From Ascochyta rabiei (Eukaryota; Ascomycota; Dothideomycetes; Pleosporales; Didymellaceae): DNA of 64,000 nt. Positions within the stretch are counted from its first letter, which is position 1. Each line of letters starts with the position of its first letter. Below are positions 1 to 11,264 of the stretch, in pieces. The notes under the pieces were generated by a model that ran no database searches, had not been told where the DNA came from, and saw only the letters and a program-made list of their open reading frames with translations. Both the position numbers and the translations under genes were made by a program. The stretch is from contig NC_082417.1 in the NCBI RefSeq assembly GCF_004011695.2, positions 496,001 to 560,000 of the forward strand, given 5' to 3'.

Positions 1-3000
1 ATCGATGAGTTGTTTTCGAGCTGTGTCGTGAGGCTTCGGCGAGCGGGTGGAAAGCTCTGCGAGTTGCAGATATCTTGAGAGGCTTGGTACACCGGGTTCT
101 GAGGGTCAATTAGCAAGACTGGTGGGCGAACCATAGCTGATGGGAGCAATAAGACTAACCAGTAATACTTGTGACCTGGAGTGTCTGCACGATGTTCTCG
201 TGAGGAGAGGTGACTCAAAGGTTGTTTTGCGTGGTGTTGTTACAGGTGAGAGCAATTATCTTGGCAGCGACGAGAAGAGGCAATCGCAAACGGCTGGGGC
301 AGCAGCAGCGACAGCAAAACGGTGCCGAAAGTCCATGGAACCACAATGAATATGCCGGACCTGCTCGCATGACCTCAGGTTCAGTGATGGTGAAGTGAGC
401 GCTTGTCATCACACTCACCTGTAGCCTGCTTGCTGTAACCGTTTGCTCGGCACCTGCAACATGCCCGTCTGTCCTGGCGCATTGCGCCATGTCAATACGC
501 GTTCAGGAATACCATTTCAAGGTAGCCAGCCCTGACCATGCAGTCTCGCTGGCCTCGGTGAAGTTCAGTGAACTTGGTTTTAAGGCAGACATAGACGTGG
601 ACGAGGTAAAATGATTGTTTAAGCAGCGTGTGACTGATGACTGAAGCCCTCACGGTTGGATGTGCAGCAAGAGTAGAACCGGATGGTTGAAGGTGAGGGT
701 AATTCTTTTGCTTGATTGAGCAAATCGACGAGACATGCAGCAGTCTTCGTACTAGGAAACCTGCTAAGAAACATGGGTACTAGAGGGAAGAGACTTGACA
801 GCTACACGATGAAGCAAAGAGACAGACCACAATAAGAAGGTAAGTATGTATTTGAGCTTACTCATTGTTCTTCGGCACACGTCCTAACATGGCAGTCGCG
901 TATCAGAAGTACGACCATTTTGACACGCCTTTGGGCTCTGGCATCAATGCACTCGGAGACAAAGTGGATTTCCACGTATCGAGGCTTGAGATTGTGCTCA
1001 ACTGCATGGCAGTTCATTATTCAAGACACTTCGCCTGCATCGTTAGCGAGCCGCGCATCGCTCATGCGTGACAAATCACCGCTGGCGGCCCTTGTCCGCT
1101 GTCAGTCGTGGCAGGAGGCGACAAAAGCAAGCACAAGACTCAAGAGCACAGCTAACGGAGCTCGCGCATTGAGACTTCGTCTGGAACCAGACGGGGAAAG
1201 GGCCGCTAGGGGGGGAAGCAACCATCGCCTCGAATGTCACCTGTCTGTCCCAATCGAGAAAGCGGGTCGAGGTGTGCAGTGAAGTGGAGTCAGGCGTGGA
1301 ACGCCCACGTTCCTCATATCCGCTGAAGGGGTGGGTACACCGAAGCATGAAAATGAGGCCGAGTTTGAGGACGAGGCGTGCTATGGTAGCTCGCATACGA
1401 AGTGTAGGTGGGTCGAAGCAACCATGGACGACCAAGAACAAGGACGCTTTGGGTACTGATCTTACACCAATCAGAGAGCGTTCAAGTGCTGACTGTTTTC
1501 GCTGCACACCTGTGCGTGGCTGTAAGACAAGCACATAAGTAGGCGTTGCGGACCGGCCACTGCCAGGCTGACGTACACTACTTGTGCTAGCTACCGTTAG
1601 CTACTGTATGTAGTACGACGGATGAAAAACTCTACAGATTCCGGAGCATGGCTCAGGGAGGGATCGTCAGGGAAGATGAAGGTCTATTGGCGAGTAGGGC
1701 TGCGTGTTAGGTGCTCCAGATCGGCTGGTACATCATGGTGCCTTCGGCAGTCCCGCTATCGGCGTGATATGGCCGTTTGACATGGAGCCGTCAGGATTTC
1801 GTTGTGAAGTCTGCAGAGCAACGAGTCCAGAGCTTCGGTCCTAGGAATGCCGGGTGTCTATGCGAAGAAAGAGAAGAAGCACTGGCATATACGTCGCGAA
1901 CGCTTGTGGGAGGACAATGGCAACCATGAAAGCAGGCATTTTTTGCTGCTGGTTAGCGAGCTTATGCCCGGCGTTGTGGCTGACACGGGATGGGCCGAAA
2001 TATATTTGGCGGCTGACAGAAGTGGGCCTATTCTGAAACAGGGTCGTCCTGGAGTGCAATTGTTGCAACGCGAGACAGCTGGTAGTCGCCGCATTTCTTC
2101 ACGATCTGGGGTTTGTGATCTGGATTGCACGGTGGTGCAGCCAAGGGAGAGAGGGAGAGAGGGAGACAGGGCGACAGGGCGACAGGGCGACAGGGCGACA
2201 GGGCGACAGGGCGACAGGGCGACAGAGTCTCCCCGTCGCTCTGTGCGTGCAGTGTGACATTCGAGCAATTTCCGTTTGCTCAGAGGTTGCACGGGTTGGC
2301 CCCGGTGAAACTACACGACATGCAGGGGAGTGTGACGGGGAAGGCGTGCAGAAGCGGCTTGGGGGCCGCCCTCAAATCCACGACCCTCAGCACCGGTGTC
2401 TGCACCGTTTGAGCACGCTTTGCAGAAGAAGCATGTCAACCGGGGCTATCTGCCACCCGCAGCGAATGGCGGCAGTGGAGCAGGGCAGCTTGCACGGGCT
2501 GGTCGTCTCTGCTGGATGGAAGCTGCTTGCCGGTTCCGGGCACAGGCGTCCGTTTGGCCCGTGAGGCTGGTTGTACTCGTGGATTCGTTGGTGTCCATCA
2601 CGTGTCTGTGCTGTCTTGGGCATGGACATGGGCATGGGCATGGGCAGCTGCAGATCGTGTCCAGATCAGAGCGCGCTGCGTGGCCGCGCCCAAGACATTT
2701 ATAATTGACCAGCGGCTGCATGGAGCATTGCTCCCGCGCTTGTGCAAGGTTCACCCACTAGCCTGGCGACGTGCTTTCACGCTCTCCATTCTAGTCTGTG
2801 CGGCTGGCCTTCCCTCCCCAGCTTGCTGCGCGCTGCTCGCTGCTCGCTGCCGGCCTACTGCCCTACTGCCCTACTGCCCTACTGCGCATCAAGGCTATCG
2901 TCGGTGTCCTTGCCTCGAACGAATTCGCAGCGTTTTGCCCGCAACGCTCTTCTTCTTCTTCCTCCTCGACGACCCGCCCGGAGTCTCCTCCACCCCAAGG

Positions 3001-3368
3001 CTTGTTGTAGCCTTTGACTGCGGTGGACTGCTGCACTCACACCCCTCGCTCTCTGCCGTGCCTCTTCCTTCGTCCTCCGCTCCTCGCTACCCTCCCCGCA
3101 TTCGGTTTTTGGGGGGACCGTAGCTGTGCCCGCCCTCGCCCAATCGCGTGCACACTGGTGCTGCACCATCCGCCGTTGGACCAGCTGCACATCAGACCCT
3201 AGAATAGAACAAAGGTCTACAAGTGGCCCTCGTCCTAACCGTCGACCCAAGCCTCGACCTTGGCCCTGCTGCATGCGTGCAGCTCATACCTAGTGGACTG
3301 CCACACCTCGCCGGCCGCCCTGCTGCTGCTCCCGGGTTTGGAAAGAGCGTTATATGGCACCAGCGATC
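1..3368. other. Left-edge region without a supported gene
   Basis: I see no reading frame here with recognisable protein features, conserved splice sites or sensible composition. The frames at about 1076-1538 overlap on both strands and look random. The last few hundred bases before 3369 are pyrimidine-rich with short repeats, as expected for the promoter and 5' leader of the G-alpha gene. Low-complexity tracts include an 8-bp repeat near 2163, a CATGGG-type repeat near 2620-2645 and CTGCCCTA repeats near 2850-2885. The end of a gene lying to the left, or a non-coding RNA, cannot be excluded. Confidence 0.5.
2163..2226. repeat. 8-bp tandem repeat (GCGACAGG)n
   Basis: About seven to eight consecutive copies of GCGACAGG follow a GAGAGGGAGA-type purine tract. 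The array lies about 1.1 kb upstream of the G-alpha start codon. It is read open in several frames only because the unit lacks stops, so it is not evidence of a gene. Confidence 0.9.
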
Positions 3369-4670
3369 ATGTGTTTTGGAAGGAAACCCGTGGACCACAA
3401 GTCCAAGAAGAATGAGGACATTGAGAAGAACCTGCGCCTGGATAGGAAGAAGGCGGAGCGCGAGGTGAAGCTCCTGCTGCTTGGTATGCACTACGCGCCC
3501 TACACATACCACAGCCGAAGGCGCGAGAAACGCTGACCGAGACGCGACACAGGTGCTGGTGAAAGTGGAAAGTCGACGGTTCTAAAGCAGATGCGCATCA
3601 TCAACGCGGGAGGATTTGGCAAGCACGAGCGCCAGACATGGCGCGCAACCATCTTCAACAACTTGGTGTCCGCATTCCAGACCATCTACGCTGCCATGCA
3701 GGAGGACGACACGGATTTCGAGGACGAGGACTGCGTTGTAAGTCAACAAGCACCCACCCAGCTGCACCTCGAACAAATGCACTGACGCTTGTCATTCCAG
3801 CGATACTCGGAGCTGGTCAACTCTGCGCCAGACATTGGCACCGAAGAGCCCATGCCTGAGGAATTCTATCACGCCTTCAGCTGCCTGTGGGCCGACAAAG
3901 GCGTGCAATTGACAATCCTGAAGGGTAATCAATATGCTCTACACGACAACCTCAGCTAGTATGTTCACCAAGCGCTCATACCTCACATACTAGCCAGTGT
4001 CTAACAGCTCAACAGCTTCTTCCAAGACATCGACCGACTCTTCATGAAAGACTTCCTCCCCACAGACCAGGACATTCTGCGTACACGACTACGAACAACG
4101 GGCATCTCCGAGACCATATTCGAGCTGGGCAACCTGACATACAAGATGGTCGATGTTGGTGGTCAACGATCAGAACGCAAAAAGTGGATCCACGTGTTCG
4201 ACAACGTGCAGGTCGTACTCTTCCTTGTGGCTATCAGTGGTTATGACCATGTCTTGGTGGAAGACAGGAATGGGGTAAGCACAGTACTACAGTTTGTCAA
4301 GTGTTGACTAACATGGCACCAGAATCAAATGCACGAAGCATTGATGCTCTTCGAGTCCATATCGAACTCCAAATACTTCGAGAAGTCGGCTCTCATCCTC
4401 TTCCTTAACAAAATTGATCTTTTCCGCGAGAAGGTCGCCGGCGGCATGAGCCCAGTCGCACAGGTCTTCCCTGACTACACTGGAGGGCCGAACGATGTCG
4501 AAGCAGGCCAGGAGTTCTTCGCAAACAAATTCCGTAATCTGGTACGGCAGCCCAAGAAGGAGGTCTACGTCCACTACACAAACGCTACGGATACAGACTT
4601 GTTGAAAAAGACAATGGCCTCGGTCCAGGACATGATCGTACAGCGCAACCTCAATGCTCTGATACTCTGA
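3369..4670 (+). CDS. gna-2: Heterotrimeric G-protein alpha subunit, group II
   Basis: Membrane-associated GTPase that relays receptor signals. Five exons (3369-3483, 3553-3737, 3801-3958, 4016-4274, 4323-4670) join to 354 aa, the normal family length. Visible motifs: G1 GAGESGKS (residues 39-46), the RTTGI switch I, DVGGQRSERKKW (G3), NKID (G4) and a G5 box reading TNAT where TCAT is usual. The N-terminus is MCFG, so it lacks the Gly2 needed for N-myristoylation. The C-terminus ends NALIL, with no Cys at -4 for pertussis-toxin modification. Both features match the fungal GNA-2/GanA group rather than groups I and III. A Cys at position 2 could be palmitoylated (inference). All introns have clean GT..AG ends and keep the frame. 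Confidence 0.95.
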
Positions 4671-5573
4671 TTCGGCGAGCCACGTAACTCACCGTACCGA
4701 ACAGACATCTCTGCGTCGAGTCCACCAACTCCAGCAGTATCGACTGGCTGTCGCTGAGCGGCACCGCAATCTACAGTGCACACACCATGGAGCGGCTACC
4801 GCGGCGAGCTAGGATCTCAGCAGCATCAGTCAGCCCTAACAAACGACTTCAGCGCCTCCCTCCAACATTATACCCCCAATTTCTTGACTGCGTAATTTAT
4901 TTATTCTCTGGTGTTGAGACGAACTTGACTGCATGTCTACTCGAGCCGAGAGCCGTAAGAGCAGGCGACAGTAGGACTACGACCGTGGAGACGGCTGTTT
5001 GGACCGGATGTGATCAGTGTCCCTAGCTGCGTGCACTGTTGCAAACGGTCAACAAATCACGGCTTCAGAGCCGTGTTCTCCACTCTTGGCCGTATGGTCA
5101 CCGGACACTCATGACTGCATTTCTCTGGCATCAGCGGGCGGGATATATATCAAATCAGATGCCTTGCAGTGTATATACAAAAGCTGTTAGAACGTAATGA
5201 GAAGCCCATCACAACCACACCAAGTTTGAAACAGACAAGCCACTGCGACATGACCTGCGTGAAGCTTGTTCTTTTGTGCTAGAGACGATCAACCCAGGTA
5301 CGCGGCATCGTGTAGCTAGGCGAAGTAGCAAGAATTCGACCGTGGGAGAGCTTTGCTGCCAGTACGAAGTACTCGAATGCATCTGAGCAGCGTCAGTGTT
5401 GGTGTCTTCACTGTCTTGGTATCAAACAGCTCTCTCCCGAAGTCGCCCGCTCGTCGGCACAACCTCGGGGGCGCCTCTAGCGGCAAAGCGTGACGGACGG
5501 GCTGCAGCAGGATCGAGCCGGTGCCAACCAGTCACCCTCCATCAACACCACAAGCACCCCTCCCTAGCTGGCC
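4671..5573. other. Intergenic region
   Basis: This holds the 3' end of the G-alpha gene and the promoter of the Cox24 gene. A reading frame opens at 5396 in the same frame as the second Cox24 exon, but it only runs through leader and first-exon sequence out of frame. No other feature was seen. Confidence 0.6.
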
Positions 5574-6487
5574 ATGTTCTCTCCTGCGCTTGGGAGAGCC
5601 TTTCGCTCGTCCAGCGCCATCGCCGCTGTACCGACCAGCTCCGTTGGCCGCGCTGCGATAAGCACCGCGCAACAGCCTTTCAGACCGGGCCACCAGCGGC
5701 GCCTGTCGTCGTCGAAGCCCTCTACACCCCCGGACAACTCGAAGCGGCCCACGGAGAATGCCGCAGAAGAGCTGAAGGCGTCAGAGAAGAGGTCGAGGCG
5801 GAGCAGCAAGCTCAAGGCTTCGGGCGCGTCTGCGCCGACCACAGCAGCGCGCAACATCCCATACGTCAAGCCAACAGACCACCTCATGGAGCACCGTATG
5901 TAGCAGGAGGACGTGTATGGCTGTCACCATGGCTAACAACGGCAGACCTGGTTCTCTCCACCCTCTTCTCCCAGCACCGCCCCATCTCCATCAGCCCGGG
6001 CGTCGAACAGTCCGTGCCGAATGCGGCGTCCATGGAGCAGTTCGAGGCTCTGTTCCAGCCCCAGAGGCGCAACGAGTCCGAGATCATCGTGAACACGCAC
6101 AAGACCCTGGCCGACTTCATCCAGGGCGTCCAGGCCTCGGCCGACCAGTACGAGGCCATGGATGCTTTCGAGGAAGCTGCAGAGGACATCTACCACCTCG
6201 ACGGCCTCGTCTCAGCACAGCCGGAGACTCTGGAGAGCTATGCGTTCAGGCCGCCACCCGCGCCCGCTCCTTTTGACCCATTAGCGCTCGAGGAGGCGCA
6301 CGACATCACCCTCCCTACCACCCACACCGGTCGCTCCAAGACCTTTCGCGAGCACATCAGGAGGAGGCGAAGCGGCATGCTTCTGATTAGCGTCAAGAGG
6401 CAGAGAAAGCTGAAAATGAAGAAGCATAAGTACAAGAAGCTCATGAAGAGGACGCGTCTGCTGCGAAGGAAGCTGGATAGGTTGTAG
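5574..6487 (+). CDS. COX24: Mitochondrial Cox24/mS38-type protein
   Basis: Small mitochondrial ribosomal or mRNA-processing factor. Two exons (5574-5895, 5946-6487) give 287 aa. The first about 60 residues are Arg/Ser/Ala-rich with almost no acids, as in a mitochondrial presequence. The last about 35 residues are the hallmark: SVKRQRKLKMKKHKYKK followed by an Arg/Lys/Leu helix, which is the COX24/AURKAIP1 (DUF1713) C-terminal domain. In yeast this protein is needed for COX1 mRNA handling and is small-subunit protein mS38. The middle is poorly conserved and acidic. The start ATG at 5574 is chosen because it gives the targeting leader. The intron is 50 bp with GTATGT donor and phase 1 joining. 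Confidence 0.9.
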
Positions 6488-7353
6488 TTTGCTGCATGGA
6501 TCCGCATCTCTGCACATATCGATCCCACGGCGTTTCGAACAATCTCCTACTCTCCGCATACACGTTCTTGGGCATTTTCTGGTGCTAGCCAGCATAGACC
6601 TTTTGGCGCGCGGCGACAGTGCCCGCCTTTCTGTTTCCAATACCAGCACGCAATCTTCACAACCACGCGCTCCAGCTTTGCATCGTGTTTCCGCCTTGAT
6701 TTTATCAGGAACTTCCAAATTGATCGTTGTACAGTACTCGCTCGTTGTCGAAACGCATTGACTTGGTGTTCGCTGCGTAGGCGGCTGCAGCTGTCTATGA
6801 AACCTTGCCGCGACGCAGGCAGTCACAGCACCCCAACATCAAGGCAAGTGCCTTACAAATGCCCCGCAGAGACACCTTGGTACCTGGCTACCTCAGGCAT
6901 ATCGAAGTCGCAGACTGTCAATCATACGTTCCATCAGGCTCGAGAAAGCATGACGGCTCGGCGTGGTCGCTTGACTGAGGACCCTGCATCTACGGATTGA
7001 CTGTCCTCAACGATCTTGACAGCCGTCTGAATGGTCTGGAAATTATCCTGAGACACGACGTGCCGTCATGCTCAAGGTTTGGCGCCTGAGTGATATGGTC
7101 TATGAGATTTGTTAAGGTATAAAGATACGGCGCATCTCACGTACACTGATAGTCCAGCAACCGCAACTCGCAGACAGATTCGCAGTCCCTTCATCTCGCT
7201 TTCTCGACTCTTACATTCTTTTCGTCTTATTCTTATTCAACCGCCACCGGCTGGCCTTTCTCAAGACACAAGAGCTAGTCTCACGTTCACTATTGTTATA
7301 CGTTACACCTTAAACGTTCACTACCGTTACCACAAACGACCACACACGACATC
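6488..7353. other. Intergenic region with promoter of the secreted-protein gene
   Basis: No gene was seen. A TATA-like GGTATAAAG lies near 7116, about 240 bp before the next start codon. It is followed by a long C/T-rich leader typical of strongly expressed fungal genes. The TATA box is judged by eye only. Confidence 0.5.
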
Positions 7354-8809
7354 ATGATTTCCAAGGCTATTTTGATCACAGCGCTTATCGCCTACGTCGA
7401 GGCTCGCTTCGGCCAGGAGCAACTCCCCATCCAGGCCATCTCCGCAGTTCAAGGCGGCGACCCTGGAGCTGCTTCTACCGTCGCTGGAGCTGCTGTCAGC
7501 GACCTTCTGGGCGGAGCCAACTCCTGCGCAAAGGTACAACATGCCCCATCTTCCACGTCCACAATACAATACCATACTAACGCCCTCACAGCTCCAGCGT
7601 GCCGATCAAGTTGTCAGCGAACTTGGTGGTGGCGCCGATGCCATCGCTGCAGCAATCGGCCTTGTTACGGCGGAAAAGAACACCAACCCTTTCGCCAACA
7701 ACAACGTCCAGAACGTCTGCGGTGACCCAAGTCTTCCTGCTACAGCAGAGCTGAGGGGCATCACGCCCTTGATCGATCCCGACGTTGATGTCAATGGCGA
7801 TGCTGCGGCGCTGAGTAAGAGCTCGGCGGCGAACCCACTGGCCGCTGATGGGCTGAGCGTGTTTGATCTGATGAGCCAGGCCGGGCTAGGCGATCTTGTG
7901 GTCAGCCAGACAGCGGCTGGAGGTGCCGCTGCTGGAGGTGCTGCTGGCGGTGCTGCTGGTGCTAACAACCAGCAAGCCAACAATGGCCAGGATCAAAACC
8001 AAGGTCAAGCAAATGGCAATGGCAATGGAAATAATGACAGCAACAACAGCAACCAGCAGCAAGCCGCTGGAAATGCGGACAACCAGCAGGCGAACGGCAA
8101 CCAGAACACGAACCAGAACCAGAACCAGAACCAAAACCAGAACCAGGACCAGAACCAAAACCAAAACCAGTCAGGCAACAACAACAACAATAACAACAAC
8201 AACCAGCAAGCGAGCGGCAACGGAAACAGCGAGCAGAACTCCAATGCTGGAGGTAGCGCTTCTTGCAATGCTGGGAATGCCGGCCAGAATGCTACTGAAA
8301 GTGCCAATCAAAACCAGAACGCTGGCAACGCCAACCAGAACCAGAATCAGAACGCTGGTGGCTCCAACGCTACAGCGGACGTTGGAACCGGCGCAGCAGC
8401 AGGAGGAGCGTCCTCCGTCGCGGGCGCAGACTTTGGACAATGCACACCTACCATCATCTTCGAAGGCGGCGCCAACGGACGACCCGCCAACGAATTCACC
8501 TTCCAGATCGCCGACCCGGTCGCACGCGGCGGCCAGGGGGAAGCCTTGAACCCTAATATTATCACAAACGCACTCTGCAATCAGTTAACAAACGTTTGCG
8601 ACGCCAACGATGCCGCCAAGGCCGCATGCGAGGACGCGAAGGCTCAGGTCCAGGCTGCGGGTACCAAGGATAAGAGCACGGCGGATTTGTTCAACTCTGC
8701 CCTTGGCTTTGCGGGCGCAGTTACCAACCCGAGTGGGGGCCCTGCGGAACCTGCTGCTGCTGGTAATGTAAACAAGAAGAGGAGCATGAGGAGGGGATTG
8801 AGGTTGTAG
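7354..8809 (+). CDS. Secreted protein with Asn/Gln-rich repeat region
   Basis: Predicted extracellular or wall-associated protein of 465 aa from two exons (7354-7533, 7592-8809; intron with a TACTAAC branch site near 7575). Residues 1-17 form a signal peptide ending VEA. An N-terminal Ala/Gly-rich domain with Cys residues is followed from about residue 190 to 330 by a low-complexity region of NQ, QQ, NGN and AGN repeats. The C-terminal domain contains FGQCTPTIIFEGG and several Cys, resembling a widespread Pezizomycotina family of secreted proteins, some mislabelled in databases as ribosomal protein S17. It ends with a very basic tail (KKRSMRRGLRL). No catalytic motif was seen. Function is unknown; adhesion or matrix formation is inference. 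Confidence 0.85.
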
Positions 8810-9039
8810 TTGTGGATCGTAAGGAGCTTTGGTCATTGACCAGGCAGGGTTCTTAGAGCTGAGTCTCCCCTATGACCCTGTGTCACGAGTTAGTGGAAGT
8901 TGGAAGGGTGTGATCAAGATATCTTCTTTTGATATGGTAGTTATGAGTGTGTAGGATAAGATACAGAGGGCCAGTTACGGATACACGAATACACTGTCAA
9001 CCTCCACTTCCCCCTCAACGATTCTCCTCCATCTACCAT

Positions 9040-9931
9040 TCATACCTCCCTAACAGCCTCCTTCCCCTTCCTCTCCCCAATTTCCCCTCTACTCCTCTCA
9101 AAATCAACATCACCACCCCCCACTCCAGAGATATCGCTCCCCTCCACCACCGCCCTCGTCGCCTCACACCACGCCCTACCCCTCGCAGCAAACCCCTCGC
9201 TATCCACCGCAACGTTCCTCAGCCGCTCAAGAAGGACCCACGGATCCCAGTCCCAGTCCGCACACTGACAACGCGGCTCCCCATCTTCCGAAAACGATCG
9301 CGAGCCTGCGCCCGAGGACGCACGGTGTACCGCGTCGTTGCGGTGGCCGTCGCACTGCGAGGACTCGGTCGAGGGCGGTGCTCTGCATGCGCGGTCGGCG
9401 CGGGGTGGAATCTGGCTGGCGGAGTCTTCGGCGTGGCGGTGGGCGGGGATCGCCTGTGCGCTTCGAGGCGCGTGGGAGTCTGGGTGGAGGGCGTGGGTGT
9501 GCAGTTTGTGCTTTACTGTGGGGAAGGTGCGTGGAGAGACCAGGATGTCTTGGGGGTGGTGTGGAGGGGGGCTGGTGCGAGGTATGTGGGTGTGGGGAGG
9601 TGAAGTGTCGGTCTCGTTGTGGATGGGGTAGGGTTGTGTGGGTATAGTTGATGTAGAGAGAGCGCTGCGGTCGAGTTTTACTCCTACGTGGTGAGTCGTC
9701 GTGCATGGAGCGATGCTTGGTGGCTCGTCTCATCTTGTCGCTTGCCTCTACGGGTTGGATTTCCACACCTGCTAGCAGCTCCTCCGGAGGCACACTGGCG
9801 CGCAGCAGCTCACCGTAGTATCTCACGTTTTCGAAAGCAGCGTTGGGTGCGCATCCTAGACGAGGTGTCTCGATGAATGAGCGGAGAGTTGGTAACTTTG
9901 GAGATAGGACAGCAGGGCGTTGTGAGTCGTT
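9040..9931 (-). CDS. Unresolved protein-coding gene, 3' part
   Basis: Minus-strand coding potential that no single long frame shows. An open segment from 9931 to 9814 can splice by a GTGAGC donor to an acceptor at 9729, continuing 9728-9040 in phase to a TGA, for at least 268 aa. Both parts have protein-like, non-repetitive composition in this frame only. The first has GCAPNAAFENVRYY. The last 80 residues are acidic with a WDWDPW motif. No ATG lies in the open part, so earlier exons should lie above 9931, perhaps within 9950-10,365. I do not recognise the family. It may also be a decayed gene. Confidence 0.45.
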
Positions 9932-10537
9932 TTAATGCGGAGTATCATCGTTTTTATGCTGGGAGGGGATGTAAGTATGATAGTTCGATCCACTCCATGT
10001 GTCTGCGTGGTCGGAATCAGACTTGCGGAGATAGTGGCCTGTTTAGTTGCTCGACATTGCGGTTTGCTTAGAACTCTAGTCGAAGTGTGAGATGTAGCGA
10101 TTCGGGAAAACGTGCTAGGGCTCGAAACAGTTGCTGTTCTGTGGACCGAGGGGAAAAGAATCAGTGAGCCTTCATACATGGGAAAGCTTGATTGATCAGA
10201 GAGTGACATCAGATTGTGAAGTGCAACAAAGGGCAATACCTCGAAAGCCAGAACTCCACTAGAGTGTACATTGACTGCTATCGGAACGTCCATTCGTTTG
10301 AGTAATTGAAGTTTCACAGCGTCACCGAATAAGCAAATGATCGTCCCAATCACGAAAGCACTCACCCAGCCCAGTCACAAATACCCAACGTCCACCACTG
10401 TGACCGGCCCTGACGAAGAAAACGTCACATCGCCGCCATACATAAACCTCTCCCAAGGTGCTTCCTTGCCCAAAACATCGACAACACACCACAACGCCAA
10501 CTACAACAACGCAACTCACACATCTACACCTTACACA
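9932..10537. other. Region between unresolved gene and Gly-rich gene
   Basis: It may contain 5' exons of the minus-strand gene. On the plus strand, the last about 150 bases before 10,538 are CA-rich (CACAACG, CACACATC), like a fungal 5' leader. A longer in-frame ATG exists at 10,337, but the intervening peptide has leader-like composition and was not used. Confidence 0.45.
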
Positions 10538-11053
10538 ATGTACTCCCGCACCCCACACCGCCCCTTCGGATCCAGCTCTGCCGGCAACCAAGGACGCAAC
10601 TCCAGGCACCGCCAGGGTGGCCATCGCCGCCTCGGCACCGGCTTTCCCGGCATGCTGCCAGATATGGCTGCTGGTGGTAGACACAGCGGTATGCATGGCG
10701 GCTATTCAGGCGCTATGGGTCGCTATAATCAAGGCCGCATGCCTGACGGTTGTCTTGGCAGTTATCCTGACGGCTATCCTGACGGCTATCCTGACGGCTA
10801 TCCTGGCGGCTATCCTGGCATGGGCGGTGGGTGCCGACGAGATCCGTATGGCTATGACAGTGAGGGAGAAGAGAGGAGTGACGAGGGGGAGGACGATGGC
10901 GCTGGAGAGTGTGTTATGGAGCGTCCAAGTGCGTTGTTTGGAGGGGTGGGAGGGCGTGGCGGGGGTTATGATGGGAGGATGTCGCGTAGAGAGATGGGGG
11001 GACGGTATGGTGGCGGTACGGGAGGGCTGATGGGAGGGCGTGGTGGGTACTAG
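10538..11053 (+). CDS. Gly-rich hypothetical protein with DGYP repeats
   Basis: Single-exon frame of 171 aa starting MYSRTPHRPFG. The N-terminal 45 residues are Arg/His/Gly-rich. The middle has tandem GYPD/GYPG repeats. A short acidic stretch (SEGEERSDEGED) precedes a Gly/Arg-rich tail ending GGRGGY. There is no signal peptide or membrane segment. RG/RGG-like tails occur in RNA-binding proteins, but no RRM or other domain is present, so no function is assigned. The start at 10,538 is preferred over the in-frame ATG at 10,337 because the extra 67 residues look like translated leader. Low complexity makes coding status less certain. Confidence 0.55.
   Translation: MYSRTPHRPFGSSSAGNQGRNSRHRQGGHRRLGTGFPGMLPDMAAGGRHSGMHGGYSGAMGRYNQGRMPDGCLGSYPDGYPDGYPDGYPGGYPGMGGGCRRDPYGYDSEGEERSDEGEDDGAGECVMERPSALFGGVGGRGGGYDGRMSRREMGGRYGGGTGGLMGGRGGY
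10761..10820 (+). repeat. 12-bp coding tandem repeat (GGCTATCCTGAC)
   Basis: Five imperfect copies of a 12-bp unit within the Gly-rich gene encode Tyr-Pro-Asp/Gly-Gly. Because the unit is a multiple of three, copy-number change would keep the frame. Confidence 0.85.
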
Positions 11054-11264
11054 AGAGCTCTCCATGTGAGAGAAGGTGTGAGCGGATGATTGGAGGTTGG
11101 GCAAGACGGGGGATCAGATTCTGCAGCCTGGTGCTGCGAAATGGATACATACAGATGACAGGCTTGAAGAAGGAATCTTGTCTCTCTGGACATTTAGGTT
11201 TAGCACTGATGATCAATGGGATGCTGTCAAACTACAACTGACTCCTACAACCTCACGCCACCCT

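Noticed and set aside
1076..1538. Overlapping frames on both strands near the left edge
   Set aside because: Neither strand shows a domain, good codon-like composition or splice sites.
5396..5573. Upstream extension of the Cox24 reading frame
   Set aside because: It is in the frame of exon 2, not exon 1, and removes the targeting leader; the spliced model from 5574 fits the family.
7886..8440. Hydrophobic minus-strand frames that look like membrane proteins
   Set aside because: Antisense of the Asn/Gln repeat of the secreted protein; the Val/Leu runs are an artefact.
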